NCBI GenBank assembly: GCA_030549495.1
Contig: JAUIRK010000800.1
Location: 1 to 64,000, forward strand
DNA from: Nectonema munidae
Taxonomy: Eukaryota > Nematomorpha > Nectonematoida > Nectonematidae
Length of the DNA stretch: 64,000 nt
Reading direction: 5' to 3'
Shown here: piece after piece, positions 11,611 through 24,314 of the stretch
Layout: every line of letters begins with the position of its first letter
Numbering within the stretch: position 1 is the first letter of the stretch
Program-made: the position numbers and the translations under genes
Notes under the pieces: generated by a model
Seen by the model: the letters and a program-made list of their open reading frames with translations, nothing else
Told to the model about the DNA's origin: nothing
Database searches by the model: none

Positions 11611-12803
11611 CTTATATTATTTAAATCGGACTCTGAATATATTGATATTAATATTGCCTTAAGGCCGAACCTGATTCCAAAGTAAATACGGTATAAAAAT
11701 ATTCGTTAAATTCTGATATGGAAAGAAAAACTGTAAGAATTCACTTGATTTGTTTTTTTCAAATTATCAAAGTAAAAGAAAACTATCCAAGATAAATGGA
11801 AACTTTTTACTTTTAGGGGGTCAGTATAATGTTTTATTAAAAAAAATTTCAACAATGTTTCTTCAATAAATCCTAAAGTTTAATAGTAGAATATGTTTTT
11901 TTTATTTTAGATAACACGAAATTAACATTATTATAACAATTTTCAATACTTTTACACTGAAATGTGTAGAAGATCGATATAACACATTTTATCCTATTCA
12001 GGCATTTCAAATTGGAAAATTAAAATGAAAATTTATTCTAGTTTTCATGTGATATAGAAAGTAATTTCATCAGAAATGATAAGTTGAAAAAAAATGATAA
12101 AGAAACCTTTCAGAATTTTTGAATTGGCAGTATTTTCAACACTTTTACATTGTAATCTTTAGGTCAATATAACAGATTTTATCTTACTAAAAAGGCTCAC
12201 CATAGGCCATTTTCACATAACACATAAATCATTTGTTGGATTTTTGAACACGTGTGTATGATAAAGAAGACTGTTTATTGATTTCACGTAAAATACGTGT
12301 GTATCAGAGCCAAGGGGGGACCCTGATCTTCCCCGCGGAGAAGGTTTTAATCACGTTATCGGAGAATTGATAGAAAATTTGATCATCCATATTCTGCAAA
12401 TATATACATTATTTACAAAATCGTTATCTTCATTATCTTTTTGTAAATATACACATCATTTACTCTTCACCATGACTTCAATAATATGAATGCAGAAAAA
12501 AAAATTGAGTTCGGTTGGATGAAATCAAATTTATTTCGTATCATACGCTCTCACTAATCGATGCGTCCCTATACTTTTTTATGGAAGTCGCCATTTTTTC
12601 CCTATTCTGAGTTGTCGGAAAAAAATGGCGCCTCGTTTCAGCTTCTTTTCCGTTTCCTACTTCTTCATTCTTCAAAAAGGCTCTACTCTTTTTCTCTGAT
12701 CTAATTTTCTTAATTATTCTTATAATAGTCTTATAAGGCTTTTCAAATAGGTTTTTAAAAATTACAAAATACTATCGAAATATATATCTTAATAAAATAA
12801 TAC
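11611..12803. other. Non-coding AT-rich stretch with a strong hairpin
   Basis: No gene seen. At 12590-12631, CGCCATTTTTTCC and GGAAAAAAATGGCG form a 13-bp stem around a 15-base loop. G+C is slightly raised at 12300-12660. Confidence 0.4.
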
Positions 12804-12912
12804 TATTGGAAAGCAACTCTCAATCAGAAAGATTGTTCAGTTCCGCCTCAAATATTGTAAACAGTGAACGAAGTAGCGTGGCTGATTTAGTGTTAAGTCA
12901 GATTGTCTATAA
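12804..12912 (+). pseudogene. hAT transposase C-terminal (dimerisation domain) fragment
   Basis: The plus strand encodes NSQSERLFSSASNIV followed by NSERSS, matching the conserved S-x-x-SERxFS-x-A-G/S block of the hAT dimerisation region. The rest of the transposase was not found upstream, so only a small remnant remains. Confidence 0.6.
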
Positions 12913-13119
12913 CCCATTAGGTACAGCTGGACTCATCATCAGTAGAGTAAAAGTATCGCAGGTTATCTTCTATAATTAAATTTTTTTTTTATCTACTTTT
13001 CATTAGATATTATAATGCGCTAACTTTGTATAGACTCTATTTTGAAATTCGTGTATTATTTTCTACAGACTTTCATTATCATATAATTATCCCTGATGAA
13101 TGAAATAAATTTAAGGTTT

Positions 13120-15032
13120 TTAGCAAATTTCCTTCCAAATATTTTAGACTTTCAATTTTTCTTAAACATCTTACTCTTTCTCTTTTCTGCGAGATATTTT
13201 CTCCAATAATGTTTTGCTTGAAGTGATTCTCGGTAAAGTTTTTCTTGTTTTTATATGCGCTGAAACAAGTTGCTTTCCTAAAGTATCCAAGAAAATTCTT
13301 CTTTTATAAGGGCAATTTTCTTTGTAATCTCTGAAAACAAAATATAAGAATTAAAGCTGAAATATCGAAAACGTTGATGAATATAGCCATAGGCCATCTG
13401 TTTGTTTTTTCTTGATGTAGTATAGTACGAAACTTTTTGGTCGAAACTGTCTACTCCACCTTTTGTTTTATCATAGTCCAGTATAATTCGAGGATTTTTT
13501 TCTTTGATTGGTCAAAATGTTTTTCATGATGATAAGTGCTTTGAAGAAGGACTGATCTATTTTTTTTTGCATATATGATACTATTGTAAAGTCTTTTGTG
13601 AAAAGATAAAGTGAGCTATATTGTGATCTTCCTAAAGTTGAGGAAAAATTTTCTGGAAGAGATGCTTTATTTTTTTTAAGTGTTCCTATGCATGTGATTT
13701 CTTTCAAGCAAGCAAGTAAAGCAATTGTCGAATGTAATATTGTAACCTTTCAAGCCATCTGAAAGCTGTAAGACATTTTCATCTAAATTTTTTTTATTTA
13801 ATCATAATTCTTGCCTAAAATAAGTCTCCAAACATAACCTGTACTAGAATGACATAAAGCCCAAAATTTAAGGCCATATTTAGCTGGTTTTTTTTGACAT
13901 ATACCGTCTAAAAGCTTTTAATTGTTCGTCAATTGTAACAAAAAAGTTTAAATTATAAAATTTGTCAGAAATTAAGCTCCAAATTGTCCAAAAATCACGA
14001 AAAGATGCGAATTTAGTTTCACTAGCATAATTCTTCAAACATGTGGCGAGTCATAGTTGCAGCAAAAATAGGTCTACCGTTTTCTTGACTGCAAAGAGTC
14101 GTTTCATTTTTGACTTATAAACACCAAGCCAAATTTCTATCCAAACTTATCTTCTCCTTTTTTATTAGTATTTTCCAGAATTAAATTTACGATACTTGGA
14201 GGAAAAAAAGAGAAAATGCAGAAATAGAATATCTCGTTGGACATGTGTTTATGGAAATTATATTTGCAGCATTCTTTCTACCAATATTTGCTGGAAGAAT
14301 ACAACTCCATTCAATCTTTGTATCTTTGGAAAAAACAATTGAAGCTTCTTGAAGAGATCCTGAATTTTCGCTTCCATCTGTCGATGAAGATCCTATAGAA
14401 ATCTGATCATCACTTTCAGAAAAAATTTCATTGAAAGAACCTTCAGAACTATCACTTTTAGAAACGATTCCTGATTTTGGAATATTTAAAACAATTTTTG
14501 AAAACATAACTGTTTTAAAAAAAAGTTCAATAGCTAAACTACACAGAATAAAGTTTGAAAATTTTTGTTTTATAAAATTCAACATCAAAATTGTCTTTTT
14601 TGAAATAATCTGAAAAGATTCAATCAAAAAGAATAAAAAATACAAGTTCAATTTATATTTTATTTTTAAGTTACTAAAAAATGAATTTTTTTTTAAAAAA
14701 TGTATAAAAACACTCATTTTTTTTTCACAAAAAATTTCTTTATCACAGTGGCGTTAAGTTCAATTACAAATAAAATTTAAGGTATTTTTGTTATAATTAG
14801 AACTTTTTGACATAAACAATATTGGGTCCAGATCGACCAGAAAAGGAAAATGTGATGTTTTTTTGTTTCTACATGTTCACTGAATTATTTTAAATAAAAT
14901 GCTTTCTATATATGTAAATCTATTTTTAAAATAAAGTCAAAAAGTTTCAGGGCCTCATCTTTATTTTGTAATTTTCATAAATTAAAAATTTGTCACGGGT
15001 CCAAATGAACACGAAGGGGTAATGAGGGTTAA
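13120..15032 (-). mobile_element. Decayed piggyBac element with transposase remnant
   Basis: The terminus at 15029-15032 is TTAA, reading inward on the minus strand CCCTCATTACCCC. The transposase starts near 14507 with an acidic serine-rich head (SDSSEG, SESDDQ) and a W...P...R...N block. Downstream blocks are KPAKYGLKFWALC with STGYVWRL (13.9-13.8 kb), CIGTLKKNKASLPENF (about 13.7 kb) and YDKTKGGVDSFDQ (about 13.45 kb). Stops and frameshifts fall between the blocks. The left TTAA end was not found. Its sequence is unlike the other piggyBac copies here, so it came from a separate family. Confidence 0.85.
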
Positions 15033-15241
15033 TCCAATAATAGACAAAATTATTCCTGGATAGCTTTTGGATTATATAAAGCACAAAGCAGAAGCAAAAA
15101 AAGTCAAAATGAAATAAGGCAAATTAATTTACACATTTATTGAGGAAATAGGTTTGTAAGAGAGGGAAGCTGCTACATCATATAAAATACACTTTAAAAT
15201 ATATTTAGTATGTACAGGGTGCACACTTGATAGGCGTATCT

Positions 15242-18200
15242 TTAACAAAATCCGCCTGACTGTTCCTGATAAACTTCTATTACATCGTCATTTTCCATGT
15301 CTAGCTAAAAAGAAAAAAAGTCAAAAGGCAAAGGAATATAAGCAAGCTACTTGTTTAGGAGTTTCTGAATCATCGATTCGCTTTCCATCGAATAAGAATC
15401 TTAAGGATTGAACAGGAATGCCCTATAAAAACGATAATAATTTTAACAGCACTCAACCAAATGAATCAAAAATGCATCATTTTTGTGGAACTAAAATCGA
15501 GGGACGAAAGCGGGTTATCTGCGGATTTCATACCTATTTTTATGTTAAGCAAACAACTCTCTGCTTTGATTCATTTTACAAAAGGACTCTCCAAAAACAT
15601 GATATATTAAGATATTCATGTTGTGATTAAATCATAGCATAAGGTAAATAGAGAAAAGTTTTTACAGCTGGGTGCCATTCCTGACGCCGACCATTTTGTT
15701 TTCAGGGTTGGAAACCTTTAGCCTTTGTTAATAAATAAGCTTGACGCACACGGCAGTGGCAATTTGTAATGGGACTTGTTCCACCCGAAGTTGTAGGTTA
15801 AAGAGCTCACTCCCCACTTTTTACCTCTAGATCATTTAGTTTGAAACAACTCGGCCACGAGAAGGCAGATCTAGAGATTCGATGGCAGAGGCCATTTGAG
15901 ACATTTCTAGGAGATTGAGAGCTCATCCTCAATGGACTAACAACAGAGCAACTTCAAGATCTGTCTCAACAAAGAGGATGTAAATGACAGGAAAAAATGA
16001 AAGACGGATTGTAGACACCGACCCCCAACTTGGGGATAAGGCAAAGAAGTTGTGATTAAATAAAGCAGAAGTTTGCAACATGGGCCCTGAGTAGCGCATG
16101 CGGTCTTCAACATCTTATTTTGCACCGCGCATAGCAAAGAAGCAGAAAAAATTAGGTAGCAATACTACTGCCATGATTTCGCAAAATTATTGTTCTGTTA
16201 ATTGTACCCCACATAGGTTGTAATGTAGTTTTATGATCTTTTCTTAAATTTTGTCTATGCACCATTTGTCTATGACAGTGGCAGATTTAGACAGGGTAGA
16301 ATCGCCCATCCTCTCTTGTTTGAGTATATCAATGCATAGTCTAATCTAATTTTGTGAAAGAAGAGTTACTTCAGTTCTGAAAGATGATATCAGTAGATAT
16401 TCCTTGTCTATGGACAAGCTCAACACACCGATGTTCTGTTGCGGTCTGCAAGTCCTCATTCGTTAATACTTTCACGTAGTGTAATTGAAACAACCTCAAA
16501 TTGAGTCCATTAATTCGCACACGAACCCAAAAAAATTTTCCCATGAGATGTTAAAATAATTTTTGAGAATTTGTTCATAGGATTAAACTATTAATTATAT
16601 ATAGGATAAACACTTATAACTAAAATATCTTCTAAAAAAAATTTCAAAAATTTTTTATAAAAAGTTTTTGCCTTAAAAAAAAGTTAATATACTTTTACCC
16701 ACATTTTTATGTTGTTACGTTTTTGAAAAAATTTCAAAAATATTTATATAAGCATTTTAACAGTATGCATAATTTTGCTATTTTGGAAGATATATTAGCG
16801 TATAAAATGAATAATTACATTTTTTCGATTTTTTGGACAGTAATAAAATAAACCTAATATTCAAACATACTACATTTAAAAAAATGGATACTTTTTTTTT
16901 ATTTTTTTTGCAGGGCTAGGAGAAATTTTAGAAAAATTAGATCTTTATCATTTTTCAATGTTGTATACATCAATTTGTAGAGAATTATATACTAAGCAAG
17001 AATATGTAAACAAAAAATTAATTTTCATTTTTTATTTGAAAAATTTTGAGGTTAAATTTAAAAACACCAAATTTTGACCTGGGAAAAAATTGAAAAATTA
17101 TTTTTTTCAGAAAAAAATATTTTACACCGATGAAATCAGCGCATTCAAATCTACTAGAAAATATTTTAATATTTTGATTCCTCAATTCAGCAAGGCTCAG
17201 AGGCCGATTTTCAAAAATGATAAAAATATCTATTATTATTATTATTATTATATATTTTTAGATTCCTCTCATCATTCTGCATAACAATATTTACTGTTTT
17301 GTCAAAAATCTTGTTTGAAAATTTTTTCATATATATTTGTATATTATATATTATGTGTATAGTGTACTTATTTTAACCGATCAAAAAAATTCATTTGCAT
17401 CAATAACATTTTACATTCTAAATATATTCTATTAAAGTTATGACTGATAGGTTTAAATATTCTTCTCAAGAAGATTAATTACTTTGTTCGATACTATTTG
17501 AAATCTATATTTTTAATTTTCTAATTTTGATTTCTTTAAATTGAACGATTGATCATTTTTAAATATGTAAAGTGTTAATAATAGATTTCTTTCTTTAATC
17601 TAAATTATTTAGTTAATGAGTTTTATTTTTTCTAAATTCTATTAATTTAAAATTTTAATTATTAAGTATTAAATAATTTCATTAAATTTAGTACACGTTT
17701 ACTTTTAATTTAAATAGGAATTTAGAGCAATGAAGAAATTTTTATTTTCTACATTTGATTAAGGTTTTTATTGTCTGCTTTAATTTAATTTTCATGATTT
17801 GCTAATTCGTTATTTTATATTTCAAAAGCAAGGTTTTCTAGATTTTATATAGTAAATTATTATAATATACTTTTTTTATATTGTTTCCTTAAATTTATTG
17901 TTAATGATAATCTAATTTCCTAATTCCTTTCTTTATTTTATTTTAAAATAAGTAAAGGTCTTTTAGATTTTATGTGGTAAATTATCATATCTTTGATCTT
18001 TACGGATACCAATGATCATTGTGGGGGATATCAATGATCTTTACGGGGACCAATGATGTTTATGGCTTCTTTGAGGGGATCTAAAATTCCAGTAGCAATG
18101 ATTTTTGGAGGGTACCTAGAATCCCGGTACCAATAATCTTTGAGGCAACCTAAAATAACAGTACCTATATTCCAATGTCTCGAGCTAAGCGAGAGACGAA

Positions 18201-20734
18201 GAAGCGTACCCTATTTGATCTTTACGGGGGTACCAATGATCCTTAAGGGGTTCTTTGAAGGGATTTATAATCCCGATACCAATGATTTTTGAAGGGTACT
18301 TAGAATCCCAGCACCAGTGATCTTTGAGGGGACATAGAATCACAGTACCAATGATCATTGAGGGGACCTAAATCAAAAGTACCAATAATATTTCACAGGA
18401 CCTAAAATCTAATGTTTCGAACGAGAGACGAACAGGCTTATCCTAGTATTGTGATAATAAAATAGTATCAGGAGAATTATACAAAAGAAAAAATTGGCAT
18501 GAAACAATAAATCTACTATAAAGTAAAATAGAACTTACTACTCTTTCGCTATAAGACTTTTTAAGTTTTCCCATTTGTGTTGTCATTTTGACACGAAAGT
18601 GTATTTCAGAACTATCCTTAAAAATGAAAAAGAAAATTATAAAATAAATATTGGATAGCACAACAGAGAGCTAAAGGGGAAAAATTAAAAAAGGGTGTTA
18701 ACAATTTTGTCATATTTGCCGAATAAAGCAATTAAATGAAATGTAAAAACAAAATAACGACGAAACGTACGAAATAGCGATTTAACATTTTAACCGCAGC
18801 GTATTTTACCTATATAAACCAGAGCTTCATATCCGAGGATTTTGAAGAGTTGAAGTCGAAGTCAAAATTAGGAATAAGTTTTTTTTAGAGTTATTAAATA
18901 ATGGAAAAAAAGTCCGTGTGTACAATTTTATAACTTTATTGGTATTTAGAAAGAATCTGTTAAAACTATTAGAAAGAAGAAATGTATATCATTTTTATTG
19001 GTTTTTATTTAAATTTCGACATGTTCACCATCATTAGTAATACAAAGGGTAATACAAGTTCGCAGTTCTCTAGAAACATTTTGAATTAGTACAAGGTAAT
19101 GCTTGAAATACCATAAGTTATTTTAGTTTTTTGTTTTGACATGTCCCCATAAAAATCGAATGGAATCAAGCTTAGTGATCGTGGAGGAATCGTCCAGCTC
19201 TTCCAATCCATCTAGTATAATATTTTTCATTTAAAAACTGGCAATGTGACAAAGAGCTCCATTTTGTTGAAACAAGATGTCATCTGAAAGTCCTAATTGT
19301 TCTAGTTAAGGAAAAAAGTAATTATGTAGACTTTCTAAGCGAAAATTTTGAATCCAACCAATAGTTAGGCGGAAATATTTTATTTCGGTATAATCAAACT
19401 TCCGCTTTAACAAATGGCAGAATTACTGATTTCCGGTTTAGAGGTAGTCAACTGTACTGGTTATATATTTAATGGATTACCTTACATAGGCAAAGTTGCT
19501 GAATCCAAAAGAAAGACTTACAAAGATCATGTAAAGTAAACTATGTGACTGTTTGCTGTTTTCTCCAAGAAAGCTAAAAATTGAAATCTCCTTTACTGAC
19601 TTCTTACTATTGTTAGAACAGCACGCAAAAATAGGCCTTCCTCTTGATAGGCCGCACTTAAAAACTCTAAAGGCCGTAGTTTTCCCACCTCTGACCTGGA
19701 GGCATATAATCTGCCTAGAACAAATAATTTGAAAGTCTGACACAGGGTAGTACAATAATTAAAAAGTTTTAAGAGAAAAACGTTGAAGATAAAAATGAAA
19801 GGAGCGGATAATTCCTTGGAATAAAAAGGTAAAAAAAGAAAAATAACAAATTCATAAGAAACAGAGAGACTTACTACTGTTATTATAACTAGACATGGAA
19901 CTGCCTTCTTGATGAATGATGATTACCTAGATAATTTGGTCCAGCATTTGATGATAATTCTAGTATTATTGATAGCGAAGCTACTAGTGATGAAAATTAA
20001 GGAAAAAATATTTATTACTTTTTTCATGTTATTGCAGTTTATAAAATTTATAAGGAATTGACGTAACAAAAGAATGGTAAAAAATACTTGAAATATTAAA
20101 CCCATAATTTTTTATCGAAATAAGCCAATACACTTATCATGCTATCAATCATAAATTTTGTAGCAGTGATTAAGTTGTGCGCTATTTTTAATAAAAGTCA
20201 AATTAAAAATAATTTAGGATTTTAAAGTTTTTTTTTCAATATTTATAACATTTTTGCATTCTATAAGTTTATTAATTATTTATTGTTGGCATTTATTGAA
20301 ATATACATTTTGAAGCTTAAAAGTGAAATGGATCGAAATATATAATTTTAGACAAAAGAGCGCATTCCTCTTTAGCTCAAAATATATTCTTTCAGAAGAT
20401 AGAAATACTATCGACTTTTCAATAAAGATAATTGCTTAGTTTCAATATAAAAAAGTAAAAATAAGATTTAAAAGCTTTTACTAAGTCATACAAATATCTA
20501 ACACTAAAGATAAACATTAAACAATATAATAACATGCTTCCAAGGAAATTAATAAAGCCAATAGAGATAGAAAAGAATTGAGTAATTTTTGAAAAAAAAT
20601 TTTTACCTGGCCCATAACTTTTAATTTGATATATTCTCCTGAAGTTTCTGTTTTTTCCGCGGGCTTATTTTCCTAAAATAAATTATATACTATACGTTTA
20701 TAATAAATTATGAATATTTTACCGAATCAGACAT
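15242..20734 (-). CDS. SUMO: SUMO (small ubiquitin-like modifier) precursor, five exons
   Basis: Exons on the minus strand: 20734-20723, 20672-20607, 18616-18539, 15422-15351 and 15304-15242; all introns are GT...AG and lie between codons. They encode 96 residues: MSDS, then a short acidic tail, GEYIKLKVMGQ (16-26), DSSEIHFRVKMTT (27-39), SLRFLFDGKRI (58-68) and DDVIEVYQEQSGG (82-94). The chain ends GG-FC, so a SUMO protease would remove two residues to expose Gly94 for conjugation to target lysines through E1, Ubc9 and ligases. Length and exon breaks match the family, and the sequence is closer to SUMO-1 and nematode SUMO than to fly SMT3. The N-terminal tail shows no clear consensus site for chain formation. 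Introns 2 and 3 (2.0 and 3.1 kb) hold transposon debris and repeats. All exons are intact, so the gene is probably functional. Confidence 0.95.
15640..16150. other. SUMO intron 3 segment of higher G+C, unidentified
   Basis: This part of intron 3 is less AT-rich than its surroundings and reads like decayed coding or repeat DNA, but no frame stays open long and no family is recognised. A CAG-type element end (CAGTGGCAGATTTAG) starts near 16276. Confidence 0.3.
17997..18425. repeat. Degenerate tandem repeat array (unit about 35-40 bp) in SUMO intron 3
   Basis: Variants of TACCAATGATCTTTGAGGGG and AGAATCCCAGTACC recur about ten times. The array falls into two similar halves, each closing with a GAGAGACGAA motif preceded by a TCGAGCTAAGC-like stretch (about 18180-18201 and 18413-18431). 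A related motif, inverted, stands at the head of the repeat at 21693-22008. Confidence 0.7.
18990..19300 (-). pseudogene. mariner-type (IS630/Tc1 group) transposase fragment
   Basis: The minus strand encodes DDILFQQNGALCHIA, RWIGRAG and FLWGHVK in order, then a cysteine-containing NDGEH-type tail. These match the C-terminal catalytic half of mariner-like transposases (FQQDGA...H, then WPPxSPDL...FLWG). The second catalytic Asp of FQQDGA is Asn here and several stops interrupt the frame, so it is dead. It lies inside SUMO intron 2. Confidence 0.75.
19380..19456 (-). mobile_element. pogo/Tigger-like element end
   Basis: Read inverted from 19454, the sequence is CAGTTGACTACCTCTAAACC followed by GGAAA, with TA outside it (19455-19456). 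It resembles the pogo terminus at 30203. The partner end was not found. Confidence 0.45.
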
Positions 20735-21689
20735 TTTTTTAGAAGCAAAAATTTATTTTTGTGACTAACTTTGTATAGATGTTTAAAAGTAGAAAAAATT
20801 GAAAGGAGGGAAAATTCTTATTTTTAAATTAAAAATATATTAAAAATATATTTAAAAATTAGAGAGAAATAAAATTAAAACTCAAATAAAATTAAAAATT
20901 CAAATAACTAATTTTTTGTATTAAAATTATTATGATCAAATATTTAGAAGCAAGAAGTAGTTGAAAAGAAAAACCAAAAGAAACAAACGCTGATAAAATA
21001 TTTTTGAATATTGTGACATAATTAGTTCTATCATGATTGGGCATGTCAGTCATGAAAAGAGTTGTTCATTCCAAACGTCAGGAAGCTCTGGAGTCTAGAA
21101 CCACTAATATACATTCCTTTAATTCATAAAATAATAAAATAAATTGGTCTGACTTTTTACCCAAACTCACCGAAACTCTACTAAACTCATACAAAAAAAA
21201 ATCATTTTTCATTTAAAAAAATAAAAAAAGTAAAAAAAAATAAATTGAAATTATTATTCAATCTTTTTAATTTTCTTTTCTCAAAATTTTTTTTCAGTTT
21301 CAACATTATTTCTTTTTAAACTGCTCCAACTTTATGCTATTGATAAGACTGGAGTAGTTTAAGTAAGAAAATATTAAAAACTTATAAACGGGCGCGTCTT
21401 TTCACCCAAATTGACACAAATATGTTCTTTATTTACAAATAAGAACTTGAAATTAAAAATAATATTAAATAAATGCTTAAAATATAAAGATAAACAGATA
21501 TTTAAGTTTGAACGAGGGCTTGTAATAGTGTATTGTTATATATTTTTATGTCTCCCATTTTCTTCCCTAGCCACACATATTAGTAATTATTAAATAAAAA
21601 AATTATTTTTTGTTATCAAACTTACTATTATAAAATAATTATATTATTATTTAGAAATAATTATTATATTTTAAGTTATTATTATAATA
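20735..21689. other. AT-rich 5' flank of SUMO
   Basis: Presumed promoter side of SUMO, but no core promoter motif can be singled out. A repeat with a CTTTTTACCCAAA-type core appears at about 21150 and again at 21390-21510; the second matches 58385-58495 in inverted orientation over about 110 bp. Confidence 0.4.
21390..21510. repeat. Dispersed repeat, copy 1 (inverted copy at 58385-58495)
   Basis: About 110 bp around AACATATTTG/CAAATATGTT and TTTACAAATAAGAACTTG match the segment at 58385-58495 on the opposite strand with few differences. The family is unknown. Confidence 0.65.
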
Positions 21690-21692
21690 TAG

Positions 21693-22008
21693 CCGGTCCC
21701 GTGGTCGTTTCTCGCTGAGCTCGAAACATAGGACATTTGGTAGTGTGTATTTTTTATATGGTCTGATGAATTACTAATGGTGTTATATGGTGTGGTGGTA
21801 ATTTATTTGTTTTTAGGATAGTTGCATCTTTTCTGTGTATTTTTGCTCATTACACCATATATAACACAGACAAACACACATACTTACTAATCACACCATA
21901 TAAAAATACAGATAAAACATATATATAAATAATTTCAACGAATCAGAATGCTCCCAGTGACAGACACAGACACACGGACAGACGCTAGCCTAATATTTTA
22001 TAGATAAA
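21693..22008. repeat. Unclassified interspersed repeat with internal inverted repeat
   Basis: Begins AGCCGGTCCCGTGGTCG, contains inverted blocks around GGTGTTATATGGTGTGG and ACACCATATATAACACA, and ends in GACAGAC-type short tandem sequence followed by CGCTAGCCTAATATTTTATA. That kind of tail is common on RTE-type retroposons and their SINEs, but no coding part is present. Confidence 0.5.
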
Positions 22009-22117
22009 CAATTTTAATTAAAAAAATTTACTAATATGTGTGCCCTGGCAAGAAAATGGTAGAAAATGCTAACACTAAAAAGACGGCAAAAATTGACTTT
22101 TTAGAAAGACTAAGCGG

Positions 22118-24180
22118 TTAAAACTGACCGCTATGTTTTTCTATGTATTGGGAGCTAATATATATATAAAAGACTAAAAATCAGAATAAAGTAAAGCTTT
22201 TATTTAAAGAATTTGAATATTTTATTATTATGATGATTATTCTGACAAGGTACATTTCTTGCAAACAACATTTGTAACTTTTTTTCCAATATCATTTCCA
22301 TAGCAAGTGATTTTACAATTACAGCACATATTGCTTGATTTGTTTTTATACATTGCGAAATTACATTGCTTTCTCTTTGACGAACTTGGTTCATCTATAC
22401 TTTTTAGAACAACTTTACTTTCTTTAGCATAACGGTAAAGTTCTTCTACTAACTTTTATAAATATTTCTACCCGTTATTTTTTCTTTAGTGAGTTCTTTA
22501 TATAAAATCCATGAATTTATTGCCAGTAGATTCAACATATTGAAAAATACAGCAACAGGCCATCTAGATCCTGTGTTAACTACTTTGCCTTTGATCCATT
22601 ATATCTAGACCATAATTCGTGTGATAATAATACGCTACTGTTTCTGGAAGTTTTTTACGATGACTTTCATTTATTTCTACGTTTTTATGCATTGAACTTA
22701 GAATGTATACAACCTTATTTTTCTTACCTTTATAAAGCGTTAAACTACATCCAGATTGAGTAAAAAGAATCCTACTTGAGTAAAGGGGTTGTTTCTTCAT
22801 TTCATTTTCTAAATTAGGAATTTCTCTCCTGTTTTTTCTAATAGTGCTAAATATTGTAGTGCTTTTACTCATGAATTTTTCAGCCAGTTCCAGAAGTAAA
22901 AAATTTTCAACTGTAACATTATACCCACAGTTAGAAAAAGGAGACATTAGAGAAGTAGATACATGTAAAAGTAGAGAAACGTTAGAGTCTTTGGTTGTAT
23001 CTTTGCCAAGGTAGGTATTAAAGTTACACAAAAAACTAATTTTTATCTACAAGACACCAAAATTTTATCCCAAATTTATCTGGGTTTGAAGCCATATATT
23101 GAATAAAAGGACATCTTGATTTACACGGGAAAAGTTGCTCGTCAATCTTAAGGTGTTCATTGGGAATAAAACTAGCTTATGAATTTTGAATAAAACGTTC
23201 TCATATTTCACGTATAGGAAGAAAATGATCTTTACTTTTCTTTTCACGTCTTGATAAAAAATCATCAAATCTTAGATGCTTCATTACACTTTAGAATTTG
23301 TCACAACTCTTTGTGTTTGAGAAGAGAGGAGGGCCCCATTCTTTATTCCATAAATCAGTGAGAAACGTGATTTTAGCAATTATAAATCCTCTTGCATACT
23401 GTAAACCAATAAAAGAAAGCAAGTTATCATTTGAAACATCAAAATTGGGATTGTCAAGTTTTCCGTTTAAAGTTGTGTATTTTTGAACTTGTAAAAAACT
23501 TGCATAAAAGAATCAAAAAGTAAAGTAAATGTTGACATAGGTCTTCCACATCCAATGTGTCTTTTCGCAAATAATGTTGGGTCTGGACAAGATTTAAAAA
23601 TATTTTCTTTAGGAGTTTTTTTTAAGAAAGAAATTTTTGAAAAAACCATCCAAAATTAAATTTTGCTAGAATATAACTTTGATTATAATTTACCTATACT
23701 GAAGATTAGCTTTCAGTTTCGTCATCACTTTCATAGTTATATGAAGACGAATTTTTTTCATCAAAACTTTCATCTTTATCTGATAAGGACCAGAAATCAG
23801 AGGAAGTATCCATTTTATGAAATTTTACTTGAAGTTTTTTATGTGCTCAAATAATTCAAAAGTAGTACGAAGAAACAAAATTCAAAAAAGAAATCCTTGA
23901 ATAAAATATTTTAAAAATTATTGAGTTTAGAATAAAAACTGAATAAAAACAGAGAAAAAATATCAATATCAAAAGATAAGATATAAGGTTATTCCTTGAA
24001 GTATTCAATGCCAGAGAAAATGTGTAATCAATGATAAAGCAATCTCTTCAATTGTAGAAGAATTATTATTGTCATATATTGCTAAGCAATCAAATGCTAA
24101 AAATTATTGAAAAGATAAATAATTTGTCATTTTCGTGTGTGATTTGATGATATTTGTTGTGGTAGTTAGCAATCGGTTAA
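22118..24180 (-). mobile_element. piggyBac element, decayed, about 2.1 kb
   Basis: The transposase reads from Met near 23813 (acidic head MDTSSDFWSLSDKDE) through PKENIFKSCPDP, a GLQYARG block, LKIDEQLFPCKSRCPF with KFGIKFWCLVD (about 23.1 kb), TIRKNRREIPN, a KKNKVVYILSS block and YGLDIMDQR (22.6 kb), to a cysteine-rich C-terminal finger near 22230-22400. That is the full piggyBac domain order, broken by several stops and frameshifts. TTAA sites at 22118 and 24177 with weakly matching inner sequence (CTGACCGCTA and, inverted, CCGATTGCTA) are likely but unproven ends. Confidence 0.85.
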
Positions 24181-24314
24181 AAATGACGGCTTCAGTCATT
24201 CTAGTTTATGTACAAAAATTTATAAAAAAAAGTTTTCTTTTATGGCCTATTTTATGTCAAATTACTTGTAAATAAACACATATTTTAAATTATTATTTTT
24301 AAATATATTTTTAA

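Noticed and set aside
15216-15370. TACAGGGTGCACAC and a GVSESSI-like plus-strand reading suggested a mariner end with a helix-turn-helix
   Set aside because: The minus strand here encodes the last two SUMO exons with clean splice borders, which explains the sequence.
15418-15630. Plus-strand open frame of 70 codons
   Set aside because: It overlaps SUMO exon 4 and intron 3 on the other strand and has no domain.
18443-18661. Continuous 72-codon minus-strand frame as a stand-alone protein
   Set aside because: Only 18616-18539 is coding, as SUMO exon 3; the ends are intron.
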